Shown here piece by piece: positions 45,001 to 56,187 of a stretch of DNA of 64,000 bases. The notes beneath the pieces are model-generated. The model was not told the origin of the DNA. It did no database searches and worked only from the letters and a program-made list of their open reading frames with translations. Location of the stretch: the NCBI GenBank assembly GCA_963556195.1, contig OY744537.1, positions 20,651,726 to 20,715,725 of the forward strand. Reading direction: 5' to 3'. Positions within the stretch are counted from its first letter, which is position 1, and every line of letters starts with the position of its first letter. Source of the DNA: Sepiola atlantica (lineage: Eukaryota > Mollusca > Cephalopoda > Sepiida > Sepiolidae). A program made the position numbers and the translations under genes.

Positions 45001-48000
45001 AGGTGGGTAGACCTTTATTTATCTAAATGCGGCAATGATGAAATATTGATATCTAAGAGGCCACCTTCTATCTGCAACCATGGGAGAAACCTCATAACTA
45101 GAATAACCTCAGGTGGGTAGACTTTTATTTATCTAAATGCTGCAATGATGAAATATTGATATCTAAGAGGCCACCTTCTATCTGCAACCATGGGAGAAGC
45201 CTCATAACTAGAATAACCTCAGGTGGGTAGACCTTTATTTATCTAAATGCGGCAATGATGAAATATTGATATCTAAGAGGCCACCTTCTATCTGCAACCA
45301 TGGGAGAAACCTCATAACTAGAATAACCTCAGGTGGGTAGACCTTTATTTATCTAAATGCGGCAATGATGAAATATTGATATCTAAGAGGCCACCTTCTA
45401 TCTGCAACCATGGGAGAAGCCTCATTAGAATAACCTCAGGTGGGTAGACCTTTATTTATCTAAATGCGGCAATGATGAAATATTGATATCTAAGAGGCCA
45501 CCTTCTATCTGCAACCATGGAAGAAGCCTCATAACTAGAATAACCTCAGGTGGGTAGACTTTTATTTATCTAAATGCTGCAATGATGAAATATTGATATC
45601 TAAGAGGCCACCTTCTATCTGCAACCATGGGAGAAGCCTCATAACTAGAATAACCTCAGGTGGGTAGACCTTTATTTATCTAAATGCGGCAATGATGAAA
45701 TATTGATATCTAAGAGGCCACCTTCTATCTGCAACCATGGAAGAAGCCTCATAACTAGAATAACCTCAGGTGGGTAGACCTTTATTTATCTAAATGCGGC
45801 AATGATGAAATATTGATATCTAAGAGGCCACCTTCTATCTGCAACCATGGGAGAAGCCTCATAACTAGAATAACCTCAGGTGGGTAGACCTTTATTTATC
45901 TAAATGCGGCAATGATGAAATATTGATATCTAAGAGGCCACCTTCTATCTGCAACCATGGAAGAAGCCTCATAACTAGAATAACCTCAGGTGGGTAGACC
46001 TTTATTTATCTAAATGCGGCAATGATGAAATATTGATATCTAAGAGGCCACCTTCTATCTGCAACCATGGAAGAAGCCTCATAACTAGAATAACCTCAGG
46101 TGGGTAGACCTTTATTTATCTAAATGCGGCAATGATGAAATATTGATATCTAAGAGGCCACCTTCTATCTGCAACCATGGAAGAAGCCTCATAACTAGAA
46201 TAACCTCAGGTGGGTAGACCTTTATTTATCTAAATGCGGCAATGATGAAATATTGATATCTAAGAGGCCACCTTCTATCTGCAACCATGGGAGAAGCCTC
46301 ATAACTAGAATAACCTCAGGTGGGTAGACCTTTATTTATCTAAATGCGGCAATGATGAAATATTGATATCTAAGAGGCCACCTTCTATCTGCAACCATGG
46401 GAGAAACCTCATAACTAGAATAACCTCAGGTGGGTAGACTTTTATTTATCTAAATGCTGCAATGATTAAATATTGATATCTAAGAGGCCACCTTCTATCT
46501 GCAACCATGGGAGAAGCCTCATAACTAGAATAACCTCAGGTGGGTAGACTTTTATTTATCTAAATGCTGCAATGATGAAATATTGATATCTAAGAGGCCA
46601 CCTTCTATCTGCAACCATGGGAGAAGCCTCATAACTAGAATAACCTCAGGTGGGTAGACCTTTATTTATCTAAATGCGGCAATGATGAAATATTGATATC
46701 TAAGAGGCCACCTTCTATCTGCAACCATGGGAGAAGCCTCATAACTAGAATAACCTCAGGTGGGTAGACCTTTATTTATCTAAATGCGGCAATGATGAAA
46801 TATTGATATCTAAGAGGCCACCTTCTATCTGCAACCATGGAAGAAGCCTCATAACTAGAATAACCTCAGGTGGGTAGACCTTTATTTATCTAAATGCGGC
46901 AATGATGAAATATTGATATCTAAGCGGCCACCTTCTATCTGCAACCATGGAAGAAGCCTCATAACTAGAATAACCTCAGGTGGGTAGACCTTTATTTATC
47001 TAAATGCGGCAATGATGAAATATTGATATCTAAGAGGCCACCTTCTATCTGCAACCATGGGAGAAGCCTCATAACTAGAATAACCTCAGGTGGGTAGACC
47101 TTTATTTATCTAAATGCGGCAATGATGAAATATTGATATCTAAGAGGCCACCTTCTATCTGCAACCATGGGAGAAACCTCATAACTAGAATAACCTCAGG
47201 TGGGTAGACTTTTATTTATCTAAATGCTGCAATGATGAAATATTGATATCTAAGAGGCCACCTTCTATCTGCAACCATGGGAGAAGCCTCATAACTAGAA
47301 TAACCTCAGGTGGGTAGACCTTTATTTATCTAAATGCGGCAATGATGAAATATTGATATCTAAGAGGCCACCTTCTATCTGCAACCATGGAAGAAGCCTC
47401 ATAACTAGAATAACCTCAGGTGGGTAGACCTTTATTTATCTAAATGCGGCAATGATGAAATATTGATATCTAAGAGGCCACCTTCTATCTGCAACCATGG
47501 AAGAAGCCTCATAACTAGAATAACCTCAGGTGGGTAGACCTTTATTTATCTAAATGCGGCAATGATGAAATATTGATATCTAAGAGGCCACCTTCTATCT
47601 GCAACCATGGAAGAAGCCTCATAACTAGAATAACCTCAGGTGGGTAGACCTTTATTTATCTAAATGCTGCAATGATGAAATATTGATATCTAAGAGGCCA
47701 CCTTCTATCTGCAACCATGGAAGAAGCCTCATAACTAGAATAACCTCAGGTGGGTAGACCTTTATTTATCTAAATGCGGCAATGATGAAATATTGATATC
47801 TAAGAGGCCACCTTCTATCTGCAACCATGGGAGAAGCCTCATAACTAGAATAACCTCAGGTGGGTAGACCTTTATTTATCTAAATGCGGCAATGATGAAA
47901 TATTGATATCTAAGAGGCCACCTTCTATCTGCAACCATGGGAGAAACCTCATAACTAGAATAACCTCAGGTGGGTAGACTTTTATTTATCTAAATGCTGC

Positions 48001-49224
48001 AATGATGAAATATTGATATCTAAGAGGCCACCTTCTATCTGCAACCATGGGAGAAGCCTCATAACTAGAATAACCTCAGGTGGGTAGACCTTTATTTATC
48101 TAAATGCGGCAATGATGAAATATTGATATCTAAGAGGCCACCTTCTATCTGCAACCATGGAAGAAGCCTCATAACTAGAATAACCTCAGGTGGGTAGACC
48201 TTTATTTATCTAAATGCGGCAATGATGAAATATTGATATCTAAGAGGCCACCTTCTATCTGCAACCATGGAAGAAGCCTCATAACTAGAATAACCTCAGG
48301 TGGGTAGACCTTTATTTATCTAAATGCGGCAATGATGAAATATTGATATCTAAGAGGCCACCTTCTATCTGCAACCATGGAAGAAGCCTCATAACTAGAA
48401 TAACCTCAGGTGGGTAGACTTTTATTTATCTAAATGCTGCAATGATGAAATATTGATATCTAAGAGGCCACCTTCTATCTGCAACCATGGGAGAAGCCTC
48501 ATAACTAGAATAACCTCAGGTGGGTAGACCTTTATTTATCTAAATGCGGCAATGATGAAATATTGATATCTAAGAGGCCACCTCCTATCTGCAACCATGG
48601 GAGAAGCCTCATAACTAGAATAACCTCAGGTGGGTAGACCTTTATTTATCTAAATGCGGCAATGATGAAATATTGATATCTAAGAGGCCACCTTCTATCT
48701 GCAACCATGGAAGAAGCCTCATAACTAGAATAACCTCAGGTGGGTAGACCTTTATTTATCTAAATGCGGCAATGATGAAATATTGATATCTAAGAGGCCA
48801 CCTTCTATCTGCAACCATGGAAGAAGCCTCATAACTAGAATAACCTCAGGTGGGTAGACATTTATTTATCTAAATGCGGCAATGATGAAATATTGATATC
48901 TAAGAGGCCACCTTCTATCTGCAACCATGGAAGAAGCCTCATAACTAGAATAACCTCAGGTGGGTAGACTTTTATTTATCTAAATGCTGCAATGATGAAA
49001 TATTGATATCTAAGAGGCCACCTTCTATCTGCAACCATGGAAGAAGCCTCATAACTAGAATAACCTCAGGTGGGTAGACCTTTATTTATCTAAATGCGGC
49101 AATGATGAAATATTGATATCTAAGAGGCCACCTTCTATCTGCAACCATGGGAGAAGCCTCATAACTAGAATAACCTCAGGTGGGTAGACCTTTATTTATC
49201 TAAATGCTGCAATGATGAAATATT
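42072..49224. repeat. 110-bp satellite array, about 65 copies
   Basis: Unit starts GAAATATTGATATCTAAGAG, then GCCACCTTCTATCTGCAACC. Copies are nearly identical and differ at few diagnostic sites: GGGAGAAAC / GGGAGAAGC / GGAAGAAGC, ACTTTTATTT / ACCTTTATTT, and TGCAATG / GGCAATG. One copy has a 4-bp deletion (near 45425). Single changes at 46466, 46925, 48584 and 48860 are each private. Both strands are full of stops. Such homogeneity indicates recent amplification or gene conversion. Copy number in the assembly may be collapsed. Confidence 0.98.
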
Positions 49225-49518
49225 ACTACATTTCATTGTAACTTGGCTTTGATTCATTTCCAGAACTAATAGATATTTTTTAATTCTTTGGCTGGAGGAT
49301 TTAAAACAAACAAATACATTGGCAAGACCTCAACTTGCTTAATCCAAACAAATAGTTTTATTTCAGGATATCCTCCCAGAATACTAACTTTCCGTCGGCG
49401 CCAACAAAGCAGCAAAAAAATTAAAGCAATGAAAAATGGTTAGAAAACATCCAAATAACAGCCATTCAAGTAGAAAGTAGAAGATTTGTAAAATGAATGA
49501 TTGGAAGAGAAGGAAGTT

Positions 49519-49833
49519 CCTATTTACTTGCCCCCCCCCCCTCCTCCTACGAGGGCAGAGTTAGACACAAGGTCAGTTTTTAATGTGGGGGGAAATCTCG
49601 TTCTCCACAAAGGGACACTCTGGATTGGGACAAAAATAAAAATTGTCTCAGTTTAGAAGGATTTCTCGTTCACTGACCGATGACAGAAAAGATGACATGT
49701 AGAATCAGAACAGATATTACACTTTGCATTATTTGTTAGCTGTAAGGTTAAAAATAAAATTTAACTTGGCACAAGGCCATAAAAGTGTATGGAAAGTGGG
49801 GGCCGTATCTTCTAGCCAAAAGGCCAAAGAGAG
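49519..49833 (-). mobile_element. U2 snRNA-headed repeat, type B, head split by an 80-bp insertion
   Basis: Tail CCTATTTACTTGCC with a C-run, body CTCTGGATTGGGACAAAAAT, CACTGACCGATGACAG, then CAGATATTACACTTTGC (49711-49727). The first part of the U2 head, CTTCTAGCCAAAAGGCCAAA, is displaced to 49810-49833. The ~80 bp between them contains TTAACTTGGCACAAGGCC. Confidence 0.82.
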
Positions 49834-50059
49834 GAACTAGGTCTAAACAGAGAAGAGCACTGGGAAATTATGCATCTAAATAAATCCGTCGATAAGTTAT
49901 AATGTCCTCCTGAGTACCTGATATATGGGAGCCTTTAATAAGAAAAAAAAAAGAATTTGAAGATACTTCTGTGATGGTTGGCAGATTTTTCGGCATGCTA
50001 AAACCATGTGTTGTATATGAATGGTTTATAGATTATATAAATAAATAGTCTGTAAAAAG

Positions 50060-50458
50060 AGATTCTATACAACGCGTTGTTGTTCTCCGCCAACGCCTCT
50101 ATCTTAAGTCTCTGACATATGTCCTGTTGCAGCAATATCTTTGATGGTTTGAACATGCAGCTCGTTGCACAGAGGGAGAGCTAATTCACAGTGTAATCCT
50201 CCCTACCTCACTGTCTGGGTGGCGCAGGCGTGTCGGTGAACAGCTGGGGACCTGGACAACAACCATCAAGGAGGATTTGGCCCAACTCTCAGGTCCGATG
50301 TGGTCGGCCTTCGACAGTGGAAATGCGAGTGACTAGCCATCTTGCGTGACCTTGCTCAGAACCGCCATGCGTGGGCTGCCACGATTTGAGATGTAGTGCA
50401 GGCCAAGGAAAAAACCGACTCAACCCGATCAGGGTGAACGCTGTTACAACAACAACAA
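50060..50458 (+). pseudogene. LINE family C, 3' end
   Basis: Encodes ELIHSVILPTSLSGWRRRVG then TWTTTIKEDLAQLSG in one frame, followed by shifted remnants (AMRGLPRFEM). The 3' end is CAACCCGATCAGGGTGAACG and (ACAACA)n. The hAT element begins immediately after, so the hAT landed at the LINE tail. Confidence 0.75.
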
Positions 50459-50461
50459 CTG

Positions 50462-50876
50462 CAGTGGTTCTTAACCTTTTTTCTCCAATTCCCCACTATT
50501 TAGTGAGCCAGCTCCCCACTCCCACCACAGTTATCACATGGAAATAAATACATACGAAAAGATCCGTTATGTTTTTTCTAAATATATTTGGCCTATAAAA
50601 AGCATACAACATATGTAACACTAGCACTAGACGCATACAGGTTAATGAGACTTTTGCATTTGTTTTGCCTTGACAAGTGCCTCAATGTTCGGTTCCACCT
50701 TTGAAATAGCGCAGCGCAAATCAGATTCACGGTCAATCAGGCGGTTCTGCGATTTGTTTTTGATCTCATGTATTAAATTTTGAAGCAGTGGTTCTTCTGT
50801 CCGGCCGGTCATTCCCCACTTGGCAACTCCGCCATTCCCCACCAGTGGGGAATTCCCCACAGGTTAAGAACCACTG
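50462..50876 (-). mobile_element. hAT element, internally deleted, with transposase 3' end
   Basis: Ends CAGTGGTTCTTAACCT at both sides in inverted orientation (16 bp identical). The flanking octamers do not match, so no target duplication is visible. About 415 bp long, far shorter than an autonomous hAT element. It contains the end of a transposase gene on the minus strand, so it is a deletion derivative rather than a random MITE. Confidence 0.9.
50642..50860 (-). pseudogene. hAT transposase C-terminal remnant (ZBED5/SCAND3-like end)
   Basis: The frame ends EIKNKSQNRLIDRESDLRCA, ISKVEPNIEALVKAKQMQKS, H, stop. The KSKNRNRL-DLR-AL-IEP-I--L---KQ-Q-SH pattern is the conserved end of the hAT transposase group from which the vertebrate ZBED5- and SCAND3-type proteins derive. 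The upstream part (MGNSPLVGNGGVAKWGM) reads through the terminal repeat and is not protein. The catalytic RNase H-like core is missing. Confidence 0.8.
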
Positions 50877-51019
50877 CAATAGAGGGACCCTGACAGATAC
50901 TAGCACACCCAAGGGTAATGGCAACCAAGAGGTGACCCCCAAACTCCCGAATTGAGCCATACAATCTGATGCAGTTTTATATCATACTCAGAATATTTCC
51001 GAGATGAGAGATTGTTATT

Positions 51020-51225
51020 TTTTATTTTATCGAAATCGCTCCAGACAAGGCATGAAGCCATTTGATGTAAGGACTTTAAAAAAAAGCTACTTCACGGTCA
51101 AAAACTAGCCAACGATAAGTGTTAGATGGATAGATTCCGACCCAGAAAACAGCAATTCTTTCCCCTTTGTCAGAAACATGGCTCATGGAATGTGAGGACT
51201 AAAGGACAAAATAAGGGAAGCAAGA
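51020..51225 (-). mobile_element. Short element S with LINE B-type tail, copy 2
   Basis: Reverse complement of the 38001 copy: TATCGAAATCGCTCCAGACA, AGGCATGAAGCC, then body ATAGATTCCGACCCAGAAAA and GAGGACTAAAGGACAAAATA. Confidence 0.75.
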
Positions 51226-51377
51226 ATTACAAGGCTACCGAAAGTGAATTGAAAGTTCACTTTCTACTCTCCTATTATTTACAGGCTTCAGACAGTTGTC
51301 TTCATCTTAGTTGTTCTTATGTTTACATCATTTCACTCATTATACTCTCCAGCACTTCTTCATATAGTTTTTATATT

Positions 51378-51448
51378 AATGAATCACCACTTATCAAGGC
51401 TAAAGGCACTCGAGAACAAGAGTTAATGAGATGAATATATTGTCAGTT
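51378..51448 (+). repeat. Dispersed repeat G, copy 2, left part
   Basis: GAATCACCACTTATCAAGGC through TATTGTCAGTT. It continues at 51568 after the MITE insertion. Confidence 0.8.
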
Positions 51449-51567
51449 GGGTACTTTGTTACATTAGGACCCATGCTAACTTTGACCATAACCCTAAACC
51501 CTAACCTCCACTTTGACCCTATCGATGGGATCAAAGTTAGCTCGGGTCCTAAATGTAACAAAGCACC
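51449..51567. mobile_element. MITE family T, 119 bp, with 7-bp target duplication
   Basis: Ends GGGTACTTTGTTACATTAGG and its inverse CCTAAATGTAACAAAGCACC. GTCAGTT flanks both sides (51442-51448 and 51568-51574). The interior has ACCCTAAACCCTAACC, a telomere-like string. Related copies: 17487-17578 and a solo end at 55279-55303. Confidence 0.88.
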
Positions 51568-51640
51568 GTCAGTTTAATGATGAAGAATATTATGAGAGGA
51601 TTGAAAATGATGAATGGAATGAACAGAATTGGATAACTTA
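51568..51640 (+). repeat. Dispersed repeat G, copy 2, right part
   Basis: GTCAGTTTAATGATGAAGAA, TATTATGAGAGGATTGAAAA, TGATGAATGGAATGAAC. Removing 51449-51574 restores the order seen at 32834 and 57572. Confidence 0.8.
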
Positions 51641-52133
51641 TCTCGATAGTTTATGGCAAGTATTTGTTGACATGGATTAGTGAATAAAATTAACTGATAA
51701 AGCATATCCAGACGGAAATGGAACATGGGATGGGAGCAGACTAACGCAGTAGATTAGAAATAAAAAGTGCAGAAGGCGAGGGTATGCAACAGGCAACATT
51801 TGGTGACCTTAACCAAAATGCGAACAAATCTGAAAGGAAAGATTCTTGAACACTACTAACTGATCCACAAGTACTGTCTAGAATCTACATTAAGTTTAAA
51901 CAAAACAAATCAGAGTCAAAGCAAATTCATTGCAAAATTTCAGGAGTTGCAGTTGAGCGTTCAGCTACCGACTCTACGGGTCGATTTTCACCAGGTATCA
52001 CTGTTTTTTTTTTAATTGAATTCTTTGGATTTGGTTAATTAAAAAAAAAAAAAAGAAGAAACGTTGGAATTCAAAGAACGTTGAAAAACACACCCGTCCT
52101 CTTTAAAATCAAAACACGATAATTAATATAGTA

Positions 52134-52348
52134 CCTATTTACTTGCCTCCCCACGAGGGCAGAGTTAGACACAGGGTCGGTTTTAATGTATGGAAAATCA
52201 GCTCCCCAAAAAGAGGTACTCTGGATTGGGACAAAAATTTAAATTGCCTCAGTCTAGAAGGATTGCTCCTTTACTGACCGAAGACAGAAAAGATAAAGTG
52301 TAGTATCAAAACAGATACTACACTTTGCTCCTAGCCAAAAGACCAAGG
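52134..52348 (-). mobile_element. U2 snRNA-headed repeat, type B, full length
   Basis: Tail CCTATTTACTTGCCTCCCCA, body CTCTGGATTGGGACAAAAAT, CTGACCGAAGACAGAAAAG, U2 head ending TAGCCAAAAGACCAAGG. AAAGTGTAGTATC (52295-52307) and GATACTACACTTT (52314-52326) form a perfect 13-bp inverted repeat around a 6-bp loop, using the U2-derived bases as one arm. Confidence 0.92.
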
Positions 52349-53399
52349 AAGTCTTTAATATAGAGCATATATAAATTTTTACTACTAGTGAAAGAAAATT
52401 TCTTATGCTGGAGTCGGAGTCTAAAATTTAATAGTTGGTATTGGATCTTTAAAAATTCCAGGAATCAAAGTCAATCAGAGACCAGTGTTTGGACTATCGA
52501 CTCCACAAATTTGCGTTTAATATAAGTATTGAATAATAAATGCACATCACATGAAAACAATAATTTAGAACTATTTGTATTTGAAAATGATTTTAAAATA
52601 TTGATTAAAAAAGTTATATACTTCTTAGTAATTTCTTATTCTCATGTATACAGCTTAACTAATGATTATAAAACCTCCAAACTGAAAATAGGCGTTATTT
52701 CAGTAATAATATTATCCATTTAAAATGTATGCACTTAAAACATATTCGAATAAACCTTGTAATAACATTTTTTTTTAATCTAAGAAAAAGGATTTGGCAG
52801 TCAATTTTACAATAAATATTTAAACCTATACTGATGTACGACATGAAAAGAAACTGGAATCTTAGGAAAATCTCCATCATACCAGTAATTATAGGAGCAA
52901 CAGGACTAATGAAAAAGAATTTTAAAAGCTATCTGGCGAGTATACCCGGTGAACCGAGTGCAAGAGAAATACAAACAACTGCATTTAAAGGGACGGTAAG
53001 AATCTTAAAAAGATCTCTAGGCTGGAGTGTCTGAAATAGCCGGTGAATGTCTGGCATCTGGTAGGATGACCCATCTCCAGCAAAAACAGAAAGATGAGAA
53101 AAATAAAAAAATAAAGAGAAATATAGATGTCTGTGGGTCTATAGAATTAAACTAACACTTACCGGCATAAGGGCCTCAACTGGCATCCATCTCATGGAGG
53201 AGTGCTTGTTCGAATGAATGAACATTTATACACTAAAATGGCCACTTGTGAATCTCAGCCAATAAGAACACAGAGAATGGACTTTCCCTTCTGAGCATAA
53301 TGGAACATTCTAGCCTTGTTATAAACAGGCATCATCTTGCTGCTCAACAGTCTGACTTATCTTGCTGCTCAACTTGGTCGTACAGTTGAGCCTTAAGCA
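52349..53399. other. Spacer without identified gene
   Basis: AT-rich to about 53030, then a more mixed stretch. TTATAAACAGGCATC near 53320 could be a TATA-like site of the block that follows. Confidence 0.3.
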
Positions 53400-54075
53400 T
53401 CGACTCTATAGGGTCCACTAACTACTTTTAGGCTATAAGACATAGGAACTTGAAATGGTGTAAGAATGATTACCTAGCTATGTAAATTATTGTATGGTGA
53501 TCATATCTATATTTTGATCGTGTAAAGGTTCCCGAGGGAGCATGACACTGTGATACTATGGACTACCCCCCCCCTCTGCAGCCAGGATCGTGGAGAAATG
53601 ATAAGGAAGTAAGATAAGTGGAAATATGATAGGGAGGCAGGTGAATCTATAGAACCTTCCAGACAGGATGGCGCCCTGACAGTGAGCTGTTAGTTCCTGG
53701 GTGGCCGGATAACAATAAGCTGAGAAGAAAAACGGATGTAGCCAGTTCCGGTGACCAGCTGAGAGTTACTGAGAGAAAGACTGGACATCTAAGATTTATG
53801 ATCGAAAGTAGATATATTGAGGATATGGAACCGACAAGGGGTCAGTCAGAGTTCTGTTTGCCAAAAGAGTCCAAGAGTTAATGATTCAGCGTCAGACAAA
53901 CAAGATTGTCATTGGGGTTGAAACGATCGTACAACGATTACCAGACAGTGTTTGGGGTCCTTAGCCACGACGATGCTACCACATACACACACTCCGAGCA
54001 CAACTAAGTTATACCAACAACTTGTATTGTGTTGTTCTTACCATAGCGCCACTACTGAGACTATCATCAGGTTAC
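53400..54075. other. GC-richer unresolved block (possible LTR or DNA transposon interior)
   Basis: Composition changes to a more balanced, less simple sequence. CACTGTGATACTATGG (about 53545) and the inverse-like CCATAGCGCCACTACTG (about 54043) could be degenerate terminal repeats, but only about two thirds of the positions agree. No protein motif is seen. Solo LTR, non-autonomous DNA element or unique sequence are all possible. Confidence 0.25.
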
Positions 54076-54079
54076 AACA

Positions 54080-54224
54080 CAATAAAACAAAAACTGTTGG
54101 ACATTTATGACTGAAACTTGGTGGACAAGTTAGGCATAGGCTGAAGTTTATTCATATGAAATATTGGTTGGATTGCAGAAAGAATTGTGGAGTTTATTTA
54201 TTGGGAGGGGGGTGGGGCACTCTG
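54080..54224. mobile_element. Tc1/mariner M1, solo right terminal repeat
   Basis: AATAAAACAAAAACTGTTGG, ACTGAAACTTGGTGGACAAG, TTGGATTGCAGAAAG, ending GCACTCTG then TA. It matches the right arm of 2686-3271. Confidence 0.8.
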
Positions 54225-55650
54225 TAACTCCAATGATATAAACTATATTTTCAGTCCATAACAGTATACATCTGATTGATTTGAAATATTTGAAGGATTC
54301 ACTTGAAATTCTTAATCTAATTTTCATGAGATTTAAATCATTGTTAAAAGACATAAAAGTATGCCGATTCTCAAAATAGGAACAATTTTTTTTTTTCATT
54401 TTTTTATGACCCCTTAATAGAGGTTCAATTTTTCTTTGGTTTAAATGAACTTGTTTTCTTTCTAAGCCCATAACTTCAGTCATATAAACTCTATTTTCCA
54501 CACAGATTTTCACAAAGTTTTGCTTTGAAATATGTTGTGATGCGAGTTCTTCCAGTAATCAAAGAACCCAAGGATTTCTGATGATAGACTGGTTCTGCGA
54601 CGGTTATTCCAGCTCGTATCTTTATATCAGTAACTTAACATCTGCAGTATGAAGGTTGAGTGTTTTCTATCTCGCATCATCGGAAGAGAACAAAGTGCAA
54701 TGCGTCTCTGCTGGATTTATCTAATCAGTTTAAAACCACTGACAACATACGCACAGACAAAGTGCTGTCGTCAAATGTCTAGAGAAGGAAACCTCTTCAG
54801 GGAAATCTAATCAATGCTTTTGCTTACGCGCTTTCAAAGATACAAAACAAAATAACAAAATGATAGACTTCTAAGCTGTACCAAAAGAAAACATCTGAGA
54901 TGAAAAACAATAGGAAATTAGAGCTATGCGAGACAAGTGTTTGACAACGTTAGATTTAATAAAACGTAATTCAGTAACGTATAATTCAATTATGGAGGTA
55001 CGAGTAGCAAAATGGCTATTAACATTGACTCTGAAAGTGGCAAAGCAAGTTCAAATATCATCATTGTGCAATACCGAAACAACCAAACGAAAGGGATTTC
55101 TTTGCATATTTAAGGGAAACACTCCTAATTTAGGCTATCATGTAATAAAGATATCTTATAGAAATAGGGATTTTGTCTGTCCGTCAGTCACAATTTTTTT
55201 AACCGTAACAAATACATTGCGAAATAATAGAGAACTAGCGGAACCCGTGTAAATTACACGAAATGATGTTTTCAATACGGGTCCTAATGTAACAAAGCAC
55301 CCTCTATTTGTGAGTAAGTTACGCTTGCTTTATTATGAGCCATCCCCCCCCCTTCTGGATAAGAGTGAAATAATTGTTTAAAATAGTAACTTGTGTACGA
55401 TGGACACTGCTCATATCTACTAAAAAAGGTTGATATGCCATCCGTTCAAAAAAAAAAAAAAACAACAACAAAATAATACTGGCCGATACCCTACTTTTTA
55501 AGCAGTCAACGTAATTAAATAGACAATGCCATTAAAAACGCCAACATAAAATAGTTTTAAGCAAAACAAAAAGTAGTTTTTAACCAGGTGATAAAAAAAA
55601 ATGTATTATTTCTTCTCCTTCCCCTCGAAATATAGAATAAAAATCTTAGA
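54225..55650. other. Spacer; MITE T half at 55279-55303
   Basis: GGGTCCTAATGTAACAAAGC followed by ACCCT is one end of MITE family T. ACTAGCGGAACCCGTGTAAA near 55235 resembles the flank of the CCCGG motif family. The open frame at 54926-55252 ends in this repeat-like sequence and is not convincing. Confidence 0.4.
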
Positions 55651-55654
55651 GGTT

Positions 55655-55731
55655 GGTTGGGATCGAACTATAAACCAGTCGGGCCGAGGTGGAAAATATT
55701 ACCTCGCTAAACATTGCGCCATAGGGAAACA
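55655..55731 (-). repeat. tRNA-like element (tRNA-derived SINE head or tRNA pseudogene)
   Basis: On the minus strand, CCCTATGGCGCAATGTTTAG starts like a tRNA with an A-box-like TGGCGCAATG. TTATAGTTCGATCCCAAC supplies a B box, and the total is about 76 bp. I cannot draw a clean anticodon arm; the D and T arms are plausible. A tRNA-derived SINE head or a pseudogene is more likely than a working tRNA. Confidence 0.45.
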
Positions 55732-55978
55732 CATGTAAATATTATTAAACGCAGGCTAGTTGAATGTTGTTCAAAATTTAGGTGCGGCACGCATGCGCAG
55801 AGCTTTTGCCGGAAGTGTGACACACGAACACACACGCTATCGTATTAATATATAGATACTGCATTTAGCTAATCTAATATTCCAATCTAAATATGAATAA
55901 ATGCGAATCTTTCCTATATATATTAACATCAAAACCTTTAAGTATTACTTAAATATAATGATACAGTATATATAGTAA

Positions 55979-56187
55979 TTCTCGCTTGCTTTATTTTGTC
56001 CTTTAGTCCTCACATTTCATGAGCGATGTTTCTGAGAAAGGGGGAAGAATTGCTGTTTTCTGGGTCGGAATCTATCCATCTAGCACTTATTGTTGGATGT
56101 TTTTGACTTTAAAGTAGTATTTTTTAGTTCCTTACATCAAGTGGCTTCATGCCTTGTCTGGAGCAATTTCCATTAAAAAAAAAAAAA
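55979..56187 (+). mobile_element. Short element S with LINE B-type tail, copy 3
   Basis: CGCTTGCTTTATTTTGTCCT, TGGGTCGGAATCTATCCATC, then TCCTTACATCAAGTGGCTTC, ATGCCTTGTCTGGAGCAAT and poly-A. Confidence 0.78.

Noticed and set aside
42072..49224. Regular spacing suggestive of a CRISPR array
   Set aside because: Every base of the 110-bp unit repeats; there are no variable spacers and the context is a eukaryotic satellite.
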